Origin: Nilaparvata lugens
Lineage: Eukaryota; Arthropoda; Insecta; Hemiptera; Delphacidae
Length of the DNA stretch: 64,000 nucleotides
Direction: 5' to 3'
Assembly: GCF_014356525.2 (NCBI RefSeq)
Contig: NC_052510.1
Location: forward strand, 13,626,778-13,690,777
Shown here: positions 46,858 through 59,010 of the stretch, piece after piece
How positions within the stretch are numbered: the first letter of the stretch is position 1
How the letters are laid out: every line of letters starts with the position of its first letter
Position numbers and translations under genes: made by a program
Notes under the pieces: model-generated
Database searches by the model: none
What the model saw: only the letters and a program-made list of their open reading frames with translations
What the model was told of the DNA's origin: nothing

Positions 46858-48180
46858 TGGAGACAAAAAGTGTTTATGATGAAGCTAATATCATACGCAA
46901 ATTTCATTATTATTTTGCGTGATTCTAGCTTCCTTGGCTGACTGTTCCCATCAGTGTTGCATTTTGTTGCATGTCGAATGATACAGTATCATGTTTGCTG
47001 CCAGCGCTATCTAGCGTGACATTCTAGACTACATTAAGCTTTTCTCTACTCGATTTTCCGTCGTTACAAATTTGATCACGTCTTTTCATCAAATTTGGGG
47101 ATGAGTTTTGCAAATTTTACTATCAAGAAACCTTCTTTGATGCGTGCAGAACTTACTTAATGAATTTCAATGCAATTGGTGCAGAATATATCACTGTAAC
47201 TGACTTTATAGGTGCTGCCTCTCGCCAGAGTTTTGTGCAAATGTTTGTATGGAAAAGAACTTTATTCATTTCGAAAATAAGGTCAAGCCGTTAAGGTCAA
47301 TAACGGTCAATTTTTTTGGAGGATCATCGTGATTTAGAGTAAAACAAAATTACTTTCACGATGATTCCATACCTCAATCAATGTAAGTCTCTTTTCTTAA
47401 CTTATCAATAATATTAACATTGAATGAGCGTTAGTGAGTTGATTACTTTGAACTTTCTCACTTTCGATTACTCTGAACAAGGGCAAGGCAGGCCGGGACA
47501 CATATAACCGCACCGAGCCCGCGCCGACGTATGGCCGGTATTACGCCAATACCTTCTATTACTTAGGTGAGAAATAGTAGGTGTTGACAGCCTGCGACAC
47601 AGCGATTGTGGTAGGAGAACACACATATCCGTGCGACAGCCGAGCGGCAGCAGTGTCTCAGTTCTATAGTGCTACTGTGCTCTGATTTCTGAATAATTAT
47701 GTACTATTGTAAATATAACACTATTAAAATCTTGTTACATCTGATTTAAATTTATTTATATTTGTCATTTTTAAACTAATTACCTGTAGACACGGAATAT
47801 GAGAATCATAGTGCTGGTATATATTTCGGTGCACAACAATACCATCATTAGTCATGTATCGTAAATATATCAGCAATAAAATTTTTATCTTCTGCATCTA
47901 CACGTAATAAGTTTTAAGTTTGAAATTTAAGACAGTCACGGATTCCTTCTTTAATACTTTTTGTTGTTTATTATTTTATTATTTATTATATTATGGCTTT
48001 ATTATTTATTTATTATATTATTTTTTCGTTCAACTATATTCCTCATCACTTTGATCGTACAAAACTGGAAAATTCCGTATCTCTTCAAGAAGTCTTTCAC
48101 TTCTTTCACATGTCTTTCACATGTCAAGAAGTCTTTCACTTCACAGTCTTTCACATGTTAAACGAGGCCGCACCGTCACC
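46858..48180. other. Unannotated; possible old LTR-type sequence
   Basis: A less AT-rich part lies at 47480-47690. The segment from tgttgacagcctgcgacaca (47582) to aaatcttgttaca (47738) has a TG...CA frame that could be a solo LTR, but I see no matching target duplication or primer site. Phrases of 'gaagtctttcac' repeat at 48088-48156. Confidence 0.25.
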
Positions 48181-48258
48181 GTCAAAAACACACACACACA
48201 CATACACATAATTTTTTTGGAAAGCAATACTTTCCTTACATATGGTAATAGGGCAAGG
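48181..48258 (+). repeat. 3'-end fragment of the 42-kb dispersed repeat
   Basis: A short (CA)n run, then ttttttggaaagcaatactt and ggtaatagggcaaggaaa, matches the end of 42067-42897. Confidence 0.75.
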
Positions 48259-48647
48259 AAATTGAAAAAGGGTACTTAGATTTTTATTTTTTATTTCAAT
48301 AATACTACTAGTGATAGCAGTTGCTATGACGTAAACAAATTTGCTATGAAATTTTTTTGTCCAGTGTTAAATTTTTTCAGTAGAAGCTACTATTAGTGTT
48401 CACTAACACTTGATTATTCATTGAAGGTACTCATTTATTTCATTTTTGTATGATTTAAATTAGTATATTTAAATATTGAGATCATTGAAATGGTTTGAGA
48501 TATCGATGTGCGAGTTAATTTTCTTTTGAAATCATGTGTCACATGACCACGTTCCCATTTGAAAAAATGAAGTTGGATTCAAAATGAAGTGGGATCCATA
48601 TGACGGATTCAGGATGGCCGACAAAAGTTTTGAAGTGACAGTAATTT
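48259..48647. other. Nothing recognised beyond a short repeat fragment
   Basis: The first 30 bp (gggtacttagatttttattt) resemble the repeat at 12.8 and 60.3 kb. The rest is unique AT-rich DNA. Confidence 0.35.
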
Positions 48648-49160
48648 CTTTTTCAATTGGAATAGGATCCTTATGGAACCTAATGTCATATCATACTTGT
48701 AAAAGAGAAGAGATATTTAACTTTTTCAATTGGAATAGGATCCTTATGGAACCTAATGTCATATCATACTTGTAAAAGAGAAGAGATATTTAACTTTTTC
48801 AATTGGAATAGGATCCTTATGGAACCTAATGTCATATCATACTTGTAAAAGAGAAGAGATATTTAACTTTTTCAATTGGAATAGGATCCTTATGGAACCT
48901 AATGTCATATCATACTTGTAAAAGAGAAGAGATATTTAACTTTTTCAATTGGAATAGGATCCTTATGGAACCTAATGTCATATCATACTTGTAAAAGAGA
49001 AGAGATATTTAACTTTTTCAATTGGAATAGGATCCTTATGGAACCTAATGTCATATCATACTTGTAAAAGAGAAGAGATATTTAACTTTTTCAATTGGAA
49101 TAGGATCCTTATGGAACCTAATATCATATCATACTTGTAAAAGAGAAGAGATATTTAACT
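48648..49160. repeat. Minisatellite, 7 copies of a 73-bp unit
   Basis: The BamHI-like ggatccttatgg occurs at 48665, 48738, 48811, 48884, 48957, 49030 and 49103, exactly 73 bp apart. The unit includes ttcaattggaata, cctaatgtcatatcatactt and gtaaaagagaagagat. Copies are essentially identical; the last has taatatcat for taatgtcat, and the first has a diverged leading edge. Because 73 is not a multiple of three, no long frame runs through it. Confidence 0.95.
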
Positions 49161-49949
49161 GTTTCCATAATAATTCTCACCAACTCTGTATAATTACAAG
49201 ATGCATATTTCAGAGATCAATACAACAGTTGAGACGTTTCCTAACATGATTACTTTTATCAGTTGTTTTTCACTAACTATCTAGACGGAGTATTGAGGTT
49301 GATTTTATTTTATTATTTGTTCTATTGATTTCAATATTCTGTTGATTGTTCTTCTTACTCATCCATAATCACATCTTTTCTTTTGCAATTATATGCAAGC
49401 AGCGTTTCACAGTTCATGAGCGAGTTCTTCAACCCAGGGGGTCGCTAGTACAGTCATAGATTGGTTATTATAGAAAATTATATAGAAGGTCGATAGTGAG
49501 CTGAAATCCACATATCGAACGGACTGTTCTGTTTGTACCCGTTCTTTTCTGTTCGTGAAGTACACCCTGACAACATCACCACCACCATCTACAACCGTGA
49601 CTTGATCTGACCGTGCCCGTACAAATCCATCCCTAATCCAATCCCCCGGACAGGATCTACAGCTGTACATTCCTCACACAAAGACTTGGCCACAATTCGA
49701 TTGGCAAACATCCAATCGCAAAGAAACACTTCTAGATGCTACAAATGCTGTCTCTTCTCCAAAAATAGGCAGATGAGTGACAGATTTATAAGGCAAGAGT
49801 CGGCGAAGCATCTTCCATTCAGCCAGGAGCCAGCACACTCCACCCGCCCACAATTTCACCATTTCTAAGACCAGGAAGCTGTGGCTGTGGCTGTCACGTG
49901 TCACCTAACCTATAAAACCATCACCCATTACTGGAAACACTATCATAAC
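49161..49949. other. Nothing recognised; GC-richer 49.4-49.9 kb
   Basis: Composition is more balanced at 49400-49900 and both strands are open for 60-87 codons, without a recognisable domain. A short exon is possible but unsupported. Confidence 0.3.
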
Positions 49950-50031
49950 ATCCACTATCAGCATTGGTTTAATGGTAAGCATTTATGTTATCTACAAGGA
50001 ATGCTGACGGTTTAAAATGAATCTCACAATA
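49950..50031 (+). repeat. Interspersed hairpin element, copy 6
   Basis: It shows tcagcattggtttaatggta, the loop agcatttatgttatctac, and the right arm ggaatgctgacggtttaaaa, then atgaatctcac. The left outer arm is altered. Confidence 0.7.
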
Positions 50032-50208
50032 AAACTACTGAACAGATCCACGGCTATCTTTGCTATTATTGCGAGGTGGGCGTCAACTTCCAATACACAA
50101 GTACTTTACCGTACAACATTATGATGCAAATTGATTATTTTACATGATACAATGTGCAGTGGTGTACAGTTAGGTACTCAAGTGAGAGATGAAAGCCACA
50201 TAGAATTT

Positions 50209-50394
50209 TGCCATTCAAGAATGAGGTACCACTCTTCAAATACAGTTCACTTGTGTAGTGGAAATTCCATTCATGAATCGAGGTACCCACTTCAAATACA
50301 GTTCACTTTTGTTATATGTAGTGGAAACGCCATTCAGAAATCTGGGTACCACACTTGAAATACAGTACATTTTTTGTTACATCTAGTGGAAATG
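50209..50394. repeat. Degenerate tandem repeat, three units of about 60-68 bp
   Basis: Each unit contains ccattca-gaat, ggtaccac, cttcaaatacagttca and tagtggaaa. The divergence is considerable, so it is older than the 73-bp array. Confidence 0.7.
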
Positions 50395-51969
50395 TGTGGT
50401 CAGTCATTCATTCAAAGTTCTGAAGCTATTAAACTTTATTGTGATGCTTCCCTTGCTAGGTACTTCAACTTCCCTCATTGCTATTCAACATTCATTGACC
50501 CTGATCTTGCTTTGAGATCGAGTAGGAGTGGAGGCACTTGCTGAGTAGGTGCTATGCTAATGGGGCTGCAATGGGGGTCATTCTTATCCAACAAATATTC
50601 GTATATCAACTGAAAGTTATCATGATATCTGATCCAGTTTAAAGATTTTCATTTACCCAGTACCAGATATTTCATTGCTGAGATGTGAGATTTTCCAGTC
50701 AGGTGGGACTCCCTTAAAATAATATAATATCAGAGACAACTGATACAAGTATCTATTCTCTATGATAATATCAAATGATTTTCAAAGCCGATACATTTTT
50801 CAATCCAAGTTGAATCACTTGACGGACATCATTTCAAGTGATAAGAGTAGATCAGTAGAACATGGGTTGATTACATAGAAATCAAAATACATAGGAGTGA
50901 GCTTCAAGTTGTTTATTCGTATTTGAAATAGTATTCCATGATTGTTTTAACACCAATCTCCATTGAGTTGAATTCACTTCATAGTAAACTCAACAAAATA
51001 TCTGATTGAGATTGAGATGCGATGGAAAACTAATTGATAAAATTATATAGTTATCAACAGAAAAGCACAAAGGTCTCACTACTTACGATGTGACGTGAAA
51101 CTATGCATTTAATCAAGATTACAGTATGAGAACGTCGCTTTAAAACGTAGAATCCCTGAAGAAATGTTAGTTGGATAATGTTTTTCCAAAAATCATGAGA
51201 AACCGTGAAATTGCCGATGTGGAAGCGATCTTATTACAGAGGAATTTGGTGGTGATTATGAATTCGATCATTGACTCCATCGGCTGTGTAATTTCGGCCA
51301 TGTATTTGGGAGGTGAGTGGTCGGCATTATAGCCCCCCAAAAGCTTTGGATTATACTGATCTGATTGATTATATATCTGTATATTTTTGGATTTAGAATG
51401 GATTCGCTGGGAGTGTATATATGTGTATAGAAGCTATGAAGTTGTTCTGCTTGCTATGTGGCTGTGGTAGGCTGAGTTTTAGTTGATTTGATTATAGATA
51501 GACTAGTGATCTTTGAGGAGGAGGAGGAGTAGTTGGGGAACGAAGAGTGGATAGTCGTGATTTAGCTCAGCCATGTTTCCAAACTATAATTACCACTATC
51601 CAATGAATTATTGCTAGGAGTCTATTGTACGCCTGGAAGCAGACATATTGAAGGAACAGGTCTTTCATCGTTACTTGAATTTAAAGTTTGCTGCAGTAGC
51701 TAACAATTTATAATCCTAACTCCAAAGCTATGCAGACTCTAGACTTCCAGATATGATGTTGAACCTTTTAGCAATCTGCTCATGATTTAGACAATCGTTT
51801 TAGTATAATAGAGTTTTCAAGTGCCTAGCAGTAGAGCCCAGTATTCAAATTTTCTTCAAGAGTTTAATGATTCTGTATGTGGCAAACTTATCAAGTTACT
51901 AACTTTTTAAACAGCAAACTTATTTGTTTTGTATAATGAAGTATATTGTATTGTATTTTGAAATAAAAA
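50395..51969. other. Nothing recognised
   Basis: No repeat or coding feature supported. The last 40 bp (ttgtattttgaaataaaaa) look like a short polyadenylated tail immediately before the half MITE. Confidence 0.35.
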
Positions 51970-52045
51970 GGCCCGGTTGCACAAAACCCGGTTAAAATTT
52001 AACCGTGATTAATTTCACTAAAACCAATTATTAGAGAAGGCCTTT
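51970..52045. mobile_element. Half copy of the 14.6-kb MITE family
   Basis: ggcccggttgcacaaaaccc, then ttaaccgtgattaatttcac, matches one terminus of 14605-14747. No mirrored right end follows. Confidence 0.65.
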
Positions 52046-52309
52046 TTGATAAGACGGCTTCTAGTATTGTATAGTATATTGAATATGTGATTGTATTCTA
52101 GAGGGAGGCCTACATAATCACAATATATGAAATATTATACAGAAATTTCCAACAAGTGGCAATACTTATATGATATTCTTTCATTGATTGTATTAAATAA
52201 AGAGAATCGAGTACGCGACTTGAAAGTCCAAAGGTAAATAAATAGATTATTTCTCTACTAATGAAGTTTTGAAGCTCTACTCATCGAATTAATTCCTTCA
52301 ATAGATTCA

Positions 52310-52530
52310 TCTATAATAAAGAAAAGAATCGGCTTTCGGCTTACACATGTAGAGAATAGGAAATTCACGAATGACGCATCATCACGTCTGAGCTACTAAA
52401 CTGATCAACTTGAAATTTTACATATAGATTCTCAATTTACCGAGCATGGTTAAAGGCCTCTTTTCAATTCTTTAAGTTTTCAGTTTGTCAAGTTTAATTA
52501 GACCCTTGCGAAGCACGGGTTACCTGCTAG
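52310..52530 (+). mobile_element. Helitron 3' end
   Basis: The sequence ends with the stem-loop cccttgcgaagcacggg, then ttacctgCTAG (52527-52530) followed by host T. This hairpin plus CTAG|T terminus is a standard Helitron 3' end. The 5' limit is uncertain; 52310 is where family-like sequence begins by my recall. Confidence 0.7.
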
Positions 52531-53557
52531 TTTGAAATACAGTACTAGACGATTTCGAAATAATTCTGATATTATGACATTTATAATGAAGATTAAATCA
52601 ACCTGTAAGTTAATACATTTGCAAGAGAATACAAATCTCGAATTAAATTACAGTAATATCTTGGCTTCCAACTGACAAAATTGAAACTTGCACAGATTGT
52701 TTAACAGCAACAATTTAGAGAAAATAGATCCTACCGCTTCCTAGATCACGATAATCTAACATCTGTTCTGTTACGAAAAGATATCCAACGTCCAACGTTT
52801 CCACTGATAAGAATATTACCAGCTTGCTTGAACACATTAGAGAAGAGAAATTACGATCAGATTACGTACGTTTCTCCAATTGCTGCTTCCGACTTCTACT
52901 CTATTGTATTTAAATGGACTCTATGTACAGTTCAGCACCAGATCATCCCATATACAACAAAAATTGCGTGTGGAATTCGTAATTTTCAACGATTGAGAGG
53001 CCACGATACCGAAAACTGAAGATGATTGTTTTTTCACTTTTCCAGGATTGAAAGTAAAATTACTGTGTTTATCTTATTTTTTCCTGATGAAAAATCACTA
53101 CTCTAATCGCAGTCCGATTGGTTTCGATTCACTTCAACAGCAGATTGGAACTGAGACGTTGAGTTTGCGGTTCACACAAAAACAACCAATTTTGTAATCA
53201 TTCTTAGTTTGGATACCTTCAAAATTTTCAGTGTCGGTTGCTGGACGTACCTTACCGGGGTCTCTTGTTACCCATCATCAGTTTTCCTTTTTTTGTTGGT
53301 TTTCCTGCAAGATTCGTTTTCTTTCCATCGTTTGTCAAGATGTTTTCTTACCTCTCCACTCAATCAGTTTCAATTTCTAAAACAGTTTTTGTTACCTGTG
53401 TAACTGATAGGTTGGTATTCACAAGAAATTAACTTTTATTATAGTGGGGTATCATAATCAGGACTAAGTTTATTATTAGCAACTTTTGTATGTATATTGT
53501 AATAATTATGTAGCACATAACAGAAAACACTTAAAAGTTTTATAATATAAATTAAAA
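52531..53557. other. Nothing recognised
   Basis: Frames of 63-64 codons at 52828-53432 lack motifs. Confidence 0.35.
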
Positions 53558-53727
53558 CAGGAGACACACGACAAAGATAGATTAAAAACACTTAAAAACT
53601 TACATTATAATCGGAAATTTTCGAGGAACTGAGTCCCCTTTCTCGACCGAGCAGAGATTACCGAAAATTTCTGATTATAATGTAAGTTTTCAAGTGTTTT
53701 TAATCTATCTTTGTCGTGTGTCTCCTG
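53558..53727. mobile_element. 170-bp MITE, about 64-bp inverted repeats
   Basis: The outer ends are caggagacacacgacaaaga and its complement. The arms run through ttaaaaacactt and acattataatcggaaatttt with few mismatches around a short loop (ggaactgagtcccctttctc). The sequence gtaataattatgta occurs at about 53499 and again right after the right end (53726), but 45 bp separate the first occurrence from the left end. Confidence 0.9.
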
Positions 53728-53789
53728 TAATAATTATGTATATGTTTTGTCAGTAAACTCCTCTGGTTGCAGTTGATTGGCAATCAGAG

Positions 53790-56110
53790 AAATTATTATT
53801 ATTATTTTGTTCTCTACATTTTCTTATATTAGTTCTCAATTGTTATTACTTTCTGTATTTCTTTTTACAGGTATTTATTTAGCGTATGGCAGTATACACA
53901 ACACATTTATGATCACAAAATTCGAAAAAAAAGAAAACAATAGAAAATTCATATATAAATCGAATGAAAATATCTTAGTCACTTTTGACCTGGAAATTAG
54001 AGGCATGCTTCCAGGGTATTTAAGTAGGCTATTGATGCTGGTTTAGCCACCAGGAAATCTTCATGTGCACCTGTGTATGCTGATCTGGGACATTCCTCCA
54101 CTATGTGTCTCACAGTCTGGACTGCTCCACACTCACAGAAAGGGGAGTCAGCCTTCCCCCACTTATGCATCAGATAGGCACATCTACCATGATGAGTTCG
54201 TACCCTATTCAATGCCGACCATGTTTTACGAGGCAAATCGAAGCCTGGTGGCCTTTTGGTTACAAATGGGATGTCAATGTTCTGCTTTGCTGACCACGCT
54301 TGTTGCCAGGCCTCAGTTATACGGAAACCTGAATCTAAGGCTGTAATTGCCGTCCTAACCGGTGGCTTACGAGATTGCAGACGTCTCTGATTGGCATCTT
54401 GTATATCCTCATGTATTGGCAGGCTTCGATTTTCCTGTATCTTCTTGTACTCTCTAGTAAGGGCATTCATGCGTCGAAGATTTGGGGTGGGATGTGACTC
54501 AACACCGGGAGCCATTCCACAGGGGTAGATTTTAGAACACCACCTATCATTCTCATTGAGTTATTTAGCTGAACATCAACCCTATGAACATGAGAGCTAT
54601 TCATCCAGACTGGAGCACAGTACTCAGCAGCTGAAAAGACAAGGCTTAGGGCTGTAGAGCGTAATGTAGATGCTGAAGCTCCCCATGATGTTCCGCAAAG
54701 TTTTTGCATAATATTGTTTCGGGTTTTTAGTTTTTCTGCTGTCTTTGTTAGGTGCTCTTTGAATGAAAGTGTCCTATCAAGTATCAGGCCCAAATATTTT
54801 GGAGCCTTATTGTGTTTAAGGCTTCTATTCTCGAATTGAATTCTTAGCTCTCTGTTAGCTTCTCTATTGTTCAGGTGGAAGCATGCAACTTCTGTTTTAC
54901 TGGCATTTGGTTGGAGACGCCATCTTCGAAAGTACCTACCCATCTCTCTCAAGTCATCTGTAAGAATTTCCTCTGACTCTTCAAATGATTTACACTGTGT
55001 CGATAATACCCAGTCATCAGCATAGCCATGTTTTCTAGTCAAGGTTTCTGGCATGTCAGCAATATACAGACTGAACAAGAGAGGGGCAAGAACTGAGCCC
55101 TGAGGCAGACCATTCTTAAGTTTCCTTTGTGAGCTTATATCAGATCCAATGATGACTTTGAAAGTTCTATCACTCAGCATATTATTCACAAGACGAGCTG
55201 TTATTTTACACTTGATCACTTTTAGGAGCTTATAGATCATACCTTCTCTCCAAACAGTGTCATAAGCTGCTGATAGATCGATAAAGGCAGCAGATGTTTT
55301 CAATTTCTTCTGGAAACCAGCTTCAATGCATGTTGTAAGTGATAGAACTTGATCAACACAGCTCCTGTTTGGTCTGAACCCAGCCTGCTCAACAGGTATG
55401 ATTTCAAATATTTTCTGGCATACTCTATTATAGATTAGCCTCTCCAGTAGTTTATACACCACCGACAGTAATGCAATTGGTCTATAGTTTTTTGCTGAGT
55501 TTGCTGGTTTTCCTGGTTTCAAAATTGCTATAATCTTTGACTGCCTCAGCTCTTTGGGTACATTGCCAGTTTGCATAACATCAGTGAAGAATTTAGCCAG
55601 CCATACCTTTGCATATTTTCCACATTTAACTAGAAATTCTGGGTTTACACTATCAAATCCTGGTGCTTTTCCAGAAGCTACATGCTTGAGAGCTGATGCG
55701 ATTTCTTCTGGGGTGAAAGGTAGACTGAATTCACTCTCTGTTGCCTGTCTCTTAAGTTGGCTCAGCTCATGTTTTATTTTGGTCGAGTGTTCTCTGTCCA
55801 CTTGTGCTCTGGATGTTTCCACTATGTGAGATGCTATTGAGTTTGCAGAGACACCTGCTTTTTGTCTTTCCATGGGTGCTCCACTGCAATTTCCTTAGAA
55901 GAGCCCATGCTTGTAGACTTGAGGTTTGGAAGTTCATGTTCTCAGCCACATTCATCCATTTCTGTTTTCTTGCCTCATCAAGACTATGAAGGAGTTCATC
56001 TGCCACCTCTTGCTCACCCGTCTCCAAGAAGGTTTGATAAAGTTCATCACTATTCTGGGACCAGCCTGGAATATATTCTCTGCGATATCCTCTTGGGATG
56101 CACAATTGTT
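53790..56110 (-). mobile_element. 5'-truncated non-LTR retrotransposon (Jockey-like)
   Basis: Minus-strand element with a pre-RT linker, a full reverse transcriptase, a C-terminal Cys-His motif, a UTR of about 200 bp and an AAT-repeat tail at about 53812-53793. The endonuclease domain is absent: homology stops at about 56105, just before the IPRGYRREYIPGW segment that normally follows it. The clade is uncertain; I call it Jockey-like only by general resemblance. No target duplication was found at the two ends. Confidence 0.8.
53997..56105 (-). pseudogene. Reverse transcriptase ORF2, broken by two frameshifts
   Basis: Three overlapping open frames make one protein. Frame a (56105-about 55870) has IPRGYRREYIPGWSQN. 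Frame b (55873-54467, 468 codons) is the polymerase: KAPGFD (residues 69-74), NYRPIALL (129-136), QAGFRPNRS (163-171), motif A FIDLSAAYD with catalytic Asp 199, GLPQGSVLAP (255-264), motif C YADD (284-287), then PKYLGLILD and the thumb to WLPVLSH. Frame c (54515-53997) is the C-terminal domain with CECGAVQTVRHIVEEC, ending TAA. The a-to-b shift is near an A run at about 55865; the b-to-c shift lies in a C run at about 54485-54495. Frames a and c coincide, so the two indels are opposite in sign. All catalytic residues survive, so the copy is young or the indels are sequencing errors. Confidence 0.9.
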
Positions 56111-56837
56111 ACAGGTATGATAACTAATTATCAAATATTATGTATTCATCTGGATATGCATTGATTAATTACACCAATAAATGATCAATTATAATTTTCC
56201 CAGTTTCCATCTTACAGAATCGCTCATGACTGCCAGCTACATAGCTAATGAAACAACTTCTCATATTATGTGAGAGTAGAGTCTGATCCTTCGATTTCGG
56301 AATTATATACTATTTCATCCATATTCCAAGAATAAGAATCTATTTCATCCATTGGAAATACTACTTGAGTTTCAATTTTTGATACAGATAAAAGTGATGA
56401 TAAGATTCATTGAGGAAATATGACTATCAAAGTTATCATTATATTATAGAAAGATTCAACTCACAAAGTAAATCACGTGATCAGTAAGAAGGTTCCCATT
56501 GCATGATAGCATACCTGAAACATCAATAATTGAATTAAATGATAATTCATATTCATGAAAAATAGAAGAACTACCAGCATTACAATAATGAACTTTCGAA
56601 TTTTTAATTTTTCTCAAGTGAATTGATTTGAAAAACGCTATAAACTGGAGACATGCATATCAACAAAAATATATGCAATTTGATTAAAAACAGTATTTCA
56701 CCTTATCGACTCCTATCATGGGAAATACTGAATGATGTAAGGAAATGAGAACAGAGACAAAAAATGAAATGAAAATTTTGCACATTTTATTTTATCACAT
56801 CAACTTGACACAGCAGAGTAAATATTGTTCAAGAATA
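56111..56837. other. Nothing recognised
   Basis: AT-rich; no supported frame or repeat. Confidence 0.4.
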
Positions 56838-57042
56838 CATTTCAAATTCGGTAAGAGATAAATCCATGAGATTTAAACTCAGCTAGAAGTTATTTTTTGG
56901 TCATTTTTAGTAAATTGAATAAATTTCTCAAAAATTGATATTTTCAGAAAATTTTTGTTTTACTAGATCAACAATACCATGAAGAAAGAATCTATCCTCT
57001 AAATCTCATGGATTTATCTCTTACCGAACTTGAAATGTTCTC
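56838..57042. repeat. Imperfect palindrome, about 37-bp arms, 126-bp spacer
   Basis: catttcaaattcggtaagag...atccatgagattta at 56838-56875 is mirrored by ctaaatctcatggatttatc...accgaacttgaaatg at 56999-57042. The right arm is also the start of the following tandem duplication unit. Confidence 0.75.
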
Positions 57043-57279
57043 TCCCAAAAATTTAAAATTAAGGCGCTCGTATCTCAAAAAATAATCATCGAAAAAACAT
57101 TTTTCCTGAGAAAACTTTTTCATTTTGATAGCTTGATGGTATACGAATCGAAAAAAATTGAAAAATATCACCAGTAGAAACTTTATTTTAGCCTTAAGAT
57201 CAGAATATAGTATCAAGAAAATAGTATCAAACTATAAAATACTATCGAAAGAACTATTTAACCATATTAATTGTATTGG

Positions 57280-57670
57280 TTAAGTCACACACATCGATTT
57301 TTAGACGTAAGACTTTTTGCAGTCCTCATGAATTCCACAAGATTGAACGGAGCTTGACAAACATCATCTGTTTAATCTAAAGCTGCGTACACATATACGC
57401 GCTTCCAACCCGCACCGAGCACGCTCCGCCCTCGTACCGCCCTCGTTCCTCCATCGAACCACAGTCGCTCCTCCCCCGCACCCATCATGAACGTTACGGA
57501 AGATGTTAGATCTTCTCGCGTTCCCCGGTCGAACCACTGTTGCTCCCCGGTCGATCATCAATCGCTCTGCTGGAGTGACGTTCGGTTGAAAGTCTGTACG
57601 CACCTTAATAGAATTTATAAGGACGGCAAAAAATTGTACGTACAAAAATCGACGTGTGTGTAGCTAGTAG
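57280..57670. mobile_element. MITE with a nested MITE (duplication copy 1)
   Basis: Outer inverted repeats: cacacacatcgatttttaga, then ttttttgcagtcctcatgaa-like sequence at the left, and its complement (ttataaggacggcaaaaaat, aaaaatcgacgtgtgtgtag) at the right. Inner element 57380-57607: aaagctgcgtacacatatac to gtctgtacgcacctta, GC-rich inside, ends related to the aaggtgcgtacag family. Confidence 0.75.
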
Positions 57671-58242
57671 CCTTACACACGAGTGCGAACAGGGAACGAA
57701 CATATGCAGAAGGGTACATAAAGGTACCAATACGACACAAATTATAAGTTTTGTTTGTGTGTTTCTCTTGTGAGGAACGATCAATGTCATAAACAATACA
57801 ATTTTCCTTGGAACTAACTACCACTCCAACTCAAAACACGAAGCTAAAAACCTTCACAATTTCATCTCAAGATATAATTCCAAAATAGGCTACAGATTTA
57901 CCCTATACCTCACTACTGCTCCACCTTACATCATAGAGTTCTAGTTTCCATTGTTTCAGTTCTTTTGTCATTATCATTTCCACCTCATCATAATCTACTG
58001 CCTTCAATCGGAAAATAGAAACAGGTAACAATAATAGACAAGAATGATGCTGCAGTGGATATTAATAGATAGCACAATAGAGATAGATACGTGGGAATAC
58101 AATAATAACGGTGGTAAGAATAAGAATTCCCACCACTTGTGTAAGTCCACAGTGATATTCATTTCAAAATGTCAGAATTATTCGAATGAGAAGCATTTGT
58201 GTGATTTGAAAGAAATGCTGACAATCTACCTCCATCCTAATA

Positions 58243-58332
58243 AACACTTAAAGCTGTCAGCATTAGTTGAATGGAAAGTGTAGGGAACTATTTATAAAGA
58301 ATCCTGACAGTTTGAAGTGAATCTCAGCATAA
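58243..58332 (+). repeat. Interspersed hairpin element, copy 7
   Basis: The left arm is cacttaaagctgtcagcatt and the right arm tcctgacagtttgaagtgaa, then tctcagca. It sits exactly at the junction of the two duplication units. Confidence 0.75.
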
Positions 58333-58620
58333 ATTTCATGGATTTATCTCTTACCGAACTTGAAATGTTCTCTCCCAAAAATTTAAAATTAAGGCGCTCG
58401 TATCTCAAAAAATAATCATCGAAAAAACATTTTTCCTGAGAAAACTTTTTCATTTTGATAGCTTGATTGTATACGAATCGAAAAAAATTGAAAAATATCA
58501 CCAGTAGAAACTTTATTTTTAGCCTTTGCACAGCCTTAAGATCAGAATATAGTATCAAGAAAATAGTATCAAACTATAAAATACTATCGAAAGTACTGAT
58601 TAACCATATTAATTGTATTG

Positions 58621-59010
58621 GTTAAGCCATACACATCGATTTGTAGACGTAAGATTTTTTGTAGTCCTCATGAATTCTACTAGATTAAACGGATCTTGAC
58701 AAACATCATCTGTTTAATCTAAAGCTGCGTACACATATACGCGCTTCCAACCCGCACCGAGCACGCTCCGCCCTCGTACCGCCCTCGTTCCTCCATCGAA
58801 CCACAGTCGCTCCTCCCCCGCACCCATCATGAACGTTACGGAAGATGTTAGATCTTCTCGCGTTCCCCGGTCGAACCACTGTTGCTCCCCGGTCGATCAT
58901 CAATCGCTCTGCTGGAGTGACGTTCGGTTGAAAGTCTGTACGCACCTTAATAGAATTTATAAGGACGGCAAAAAATTGTACGTACAAAAATCGACGTGTG
59001 TGTAGCTAGC
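58621..59010. mobile_element. MITE with a nested MITE (duplication copy 2)
   Basis: Same structure as 57280-57670: inner element 58721-58949, outer ends cacatcgatttgtagacgta and its complement. Confidence 0.75.

Noticed and set aside
47582..47738. Possible solo LTR (TG...CA)
   Set aside because: No target-site duplication, primer-binding site or second copy in the window. Kept only as a note in the regional entry.
57364..57645. 93-codon frame found identically at 58706-58987, looking like a conserved gene pair
   Set aside because: It is the GC-rich nested MITE within a tandem duplication; identity reflects the recent duplication, not coding constraint.
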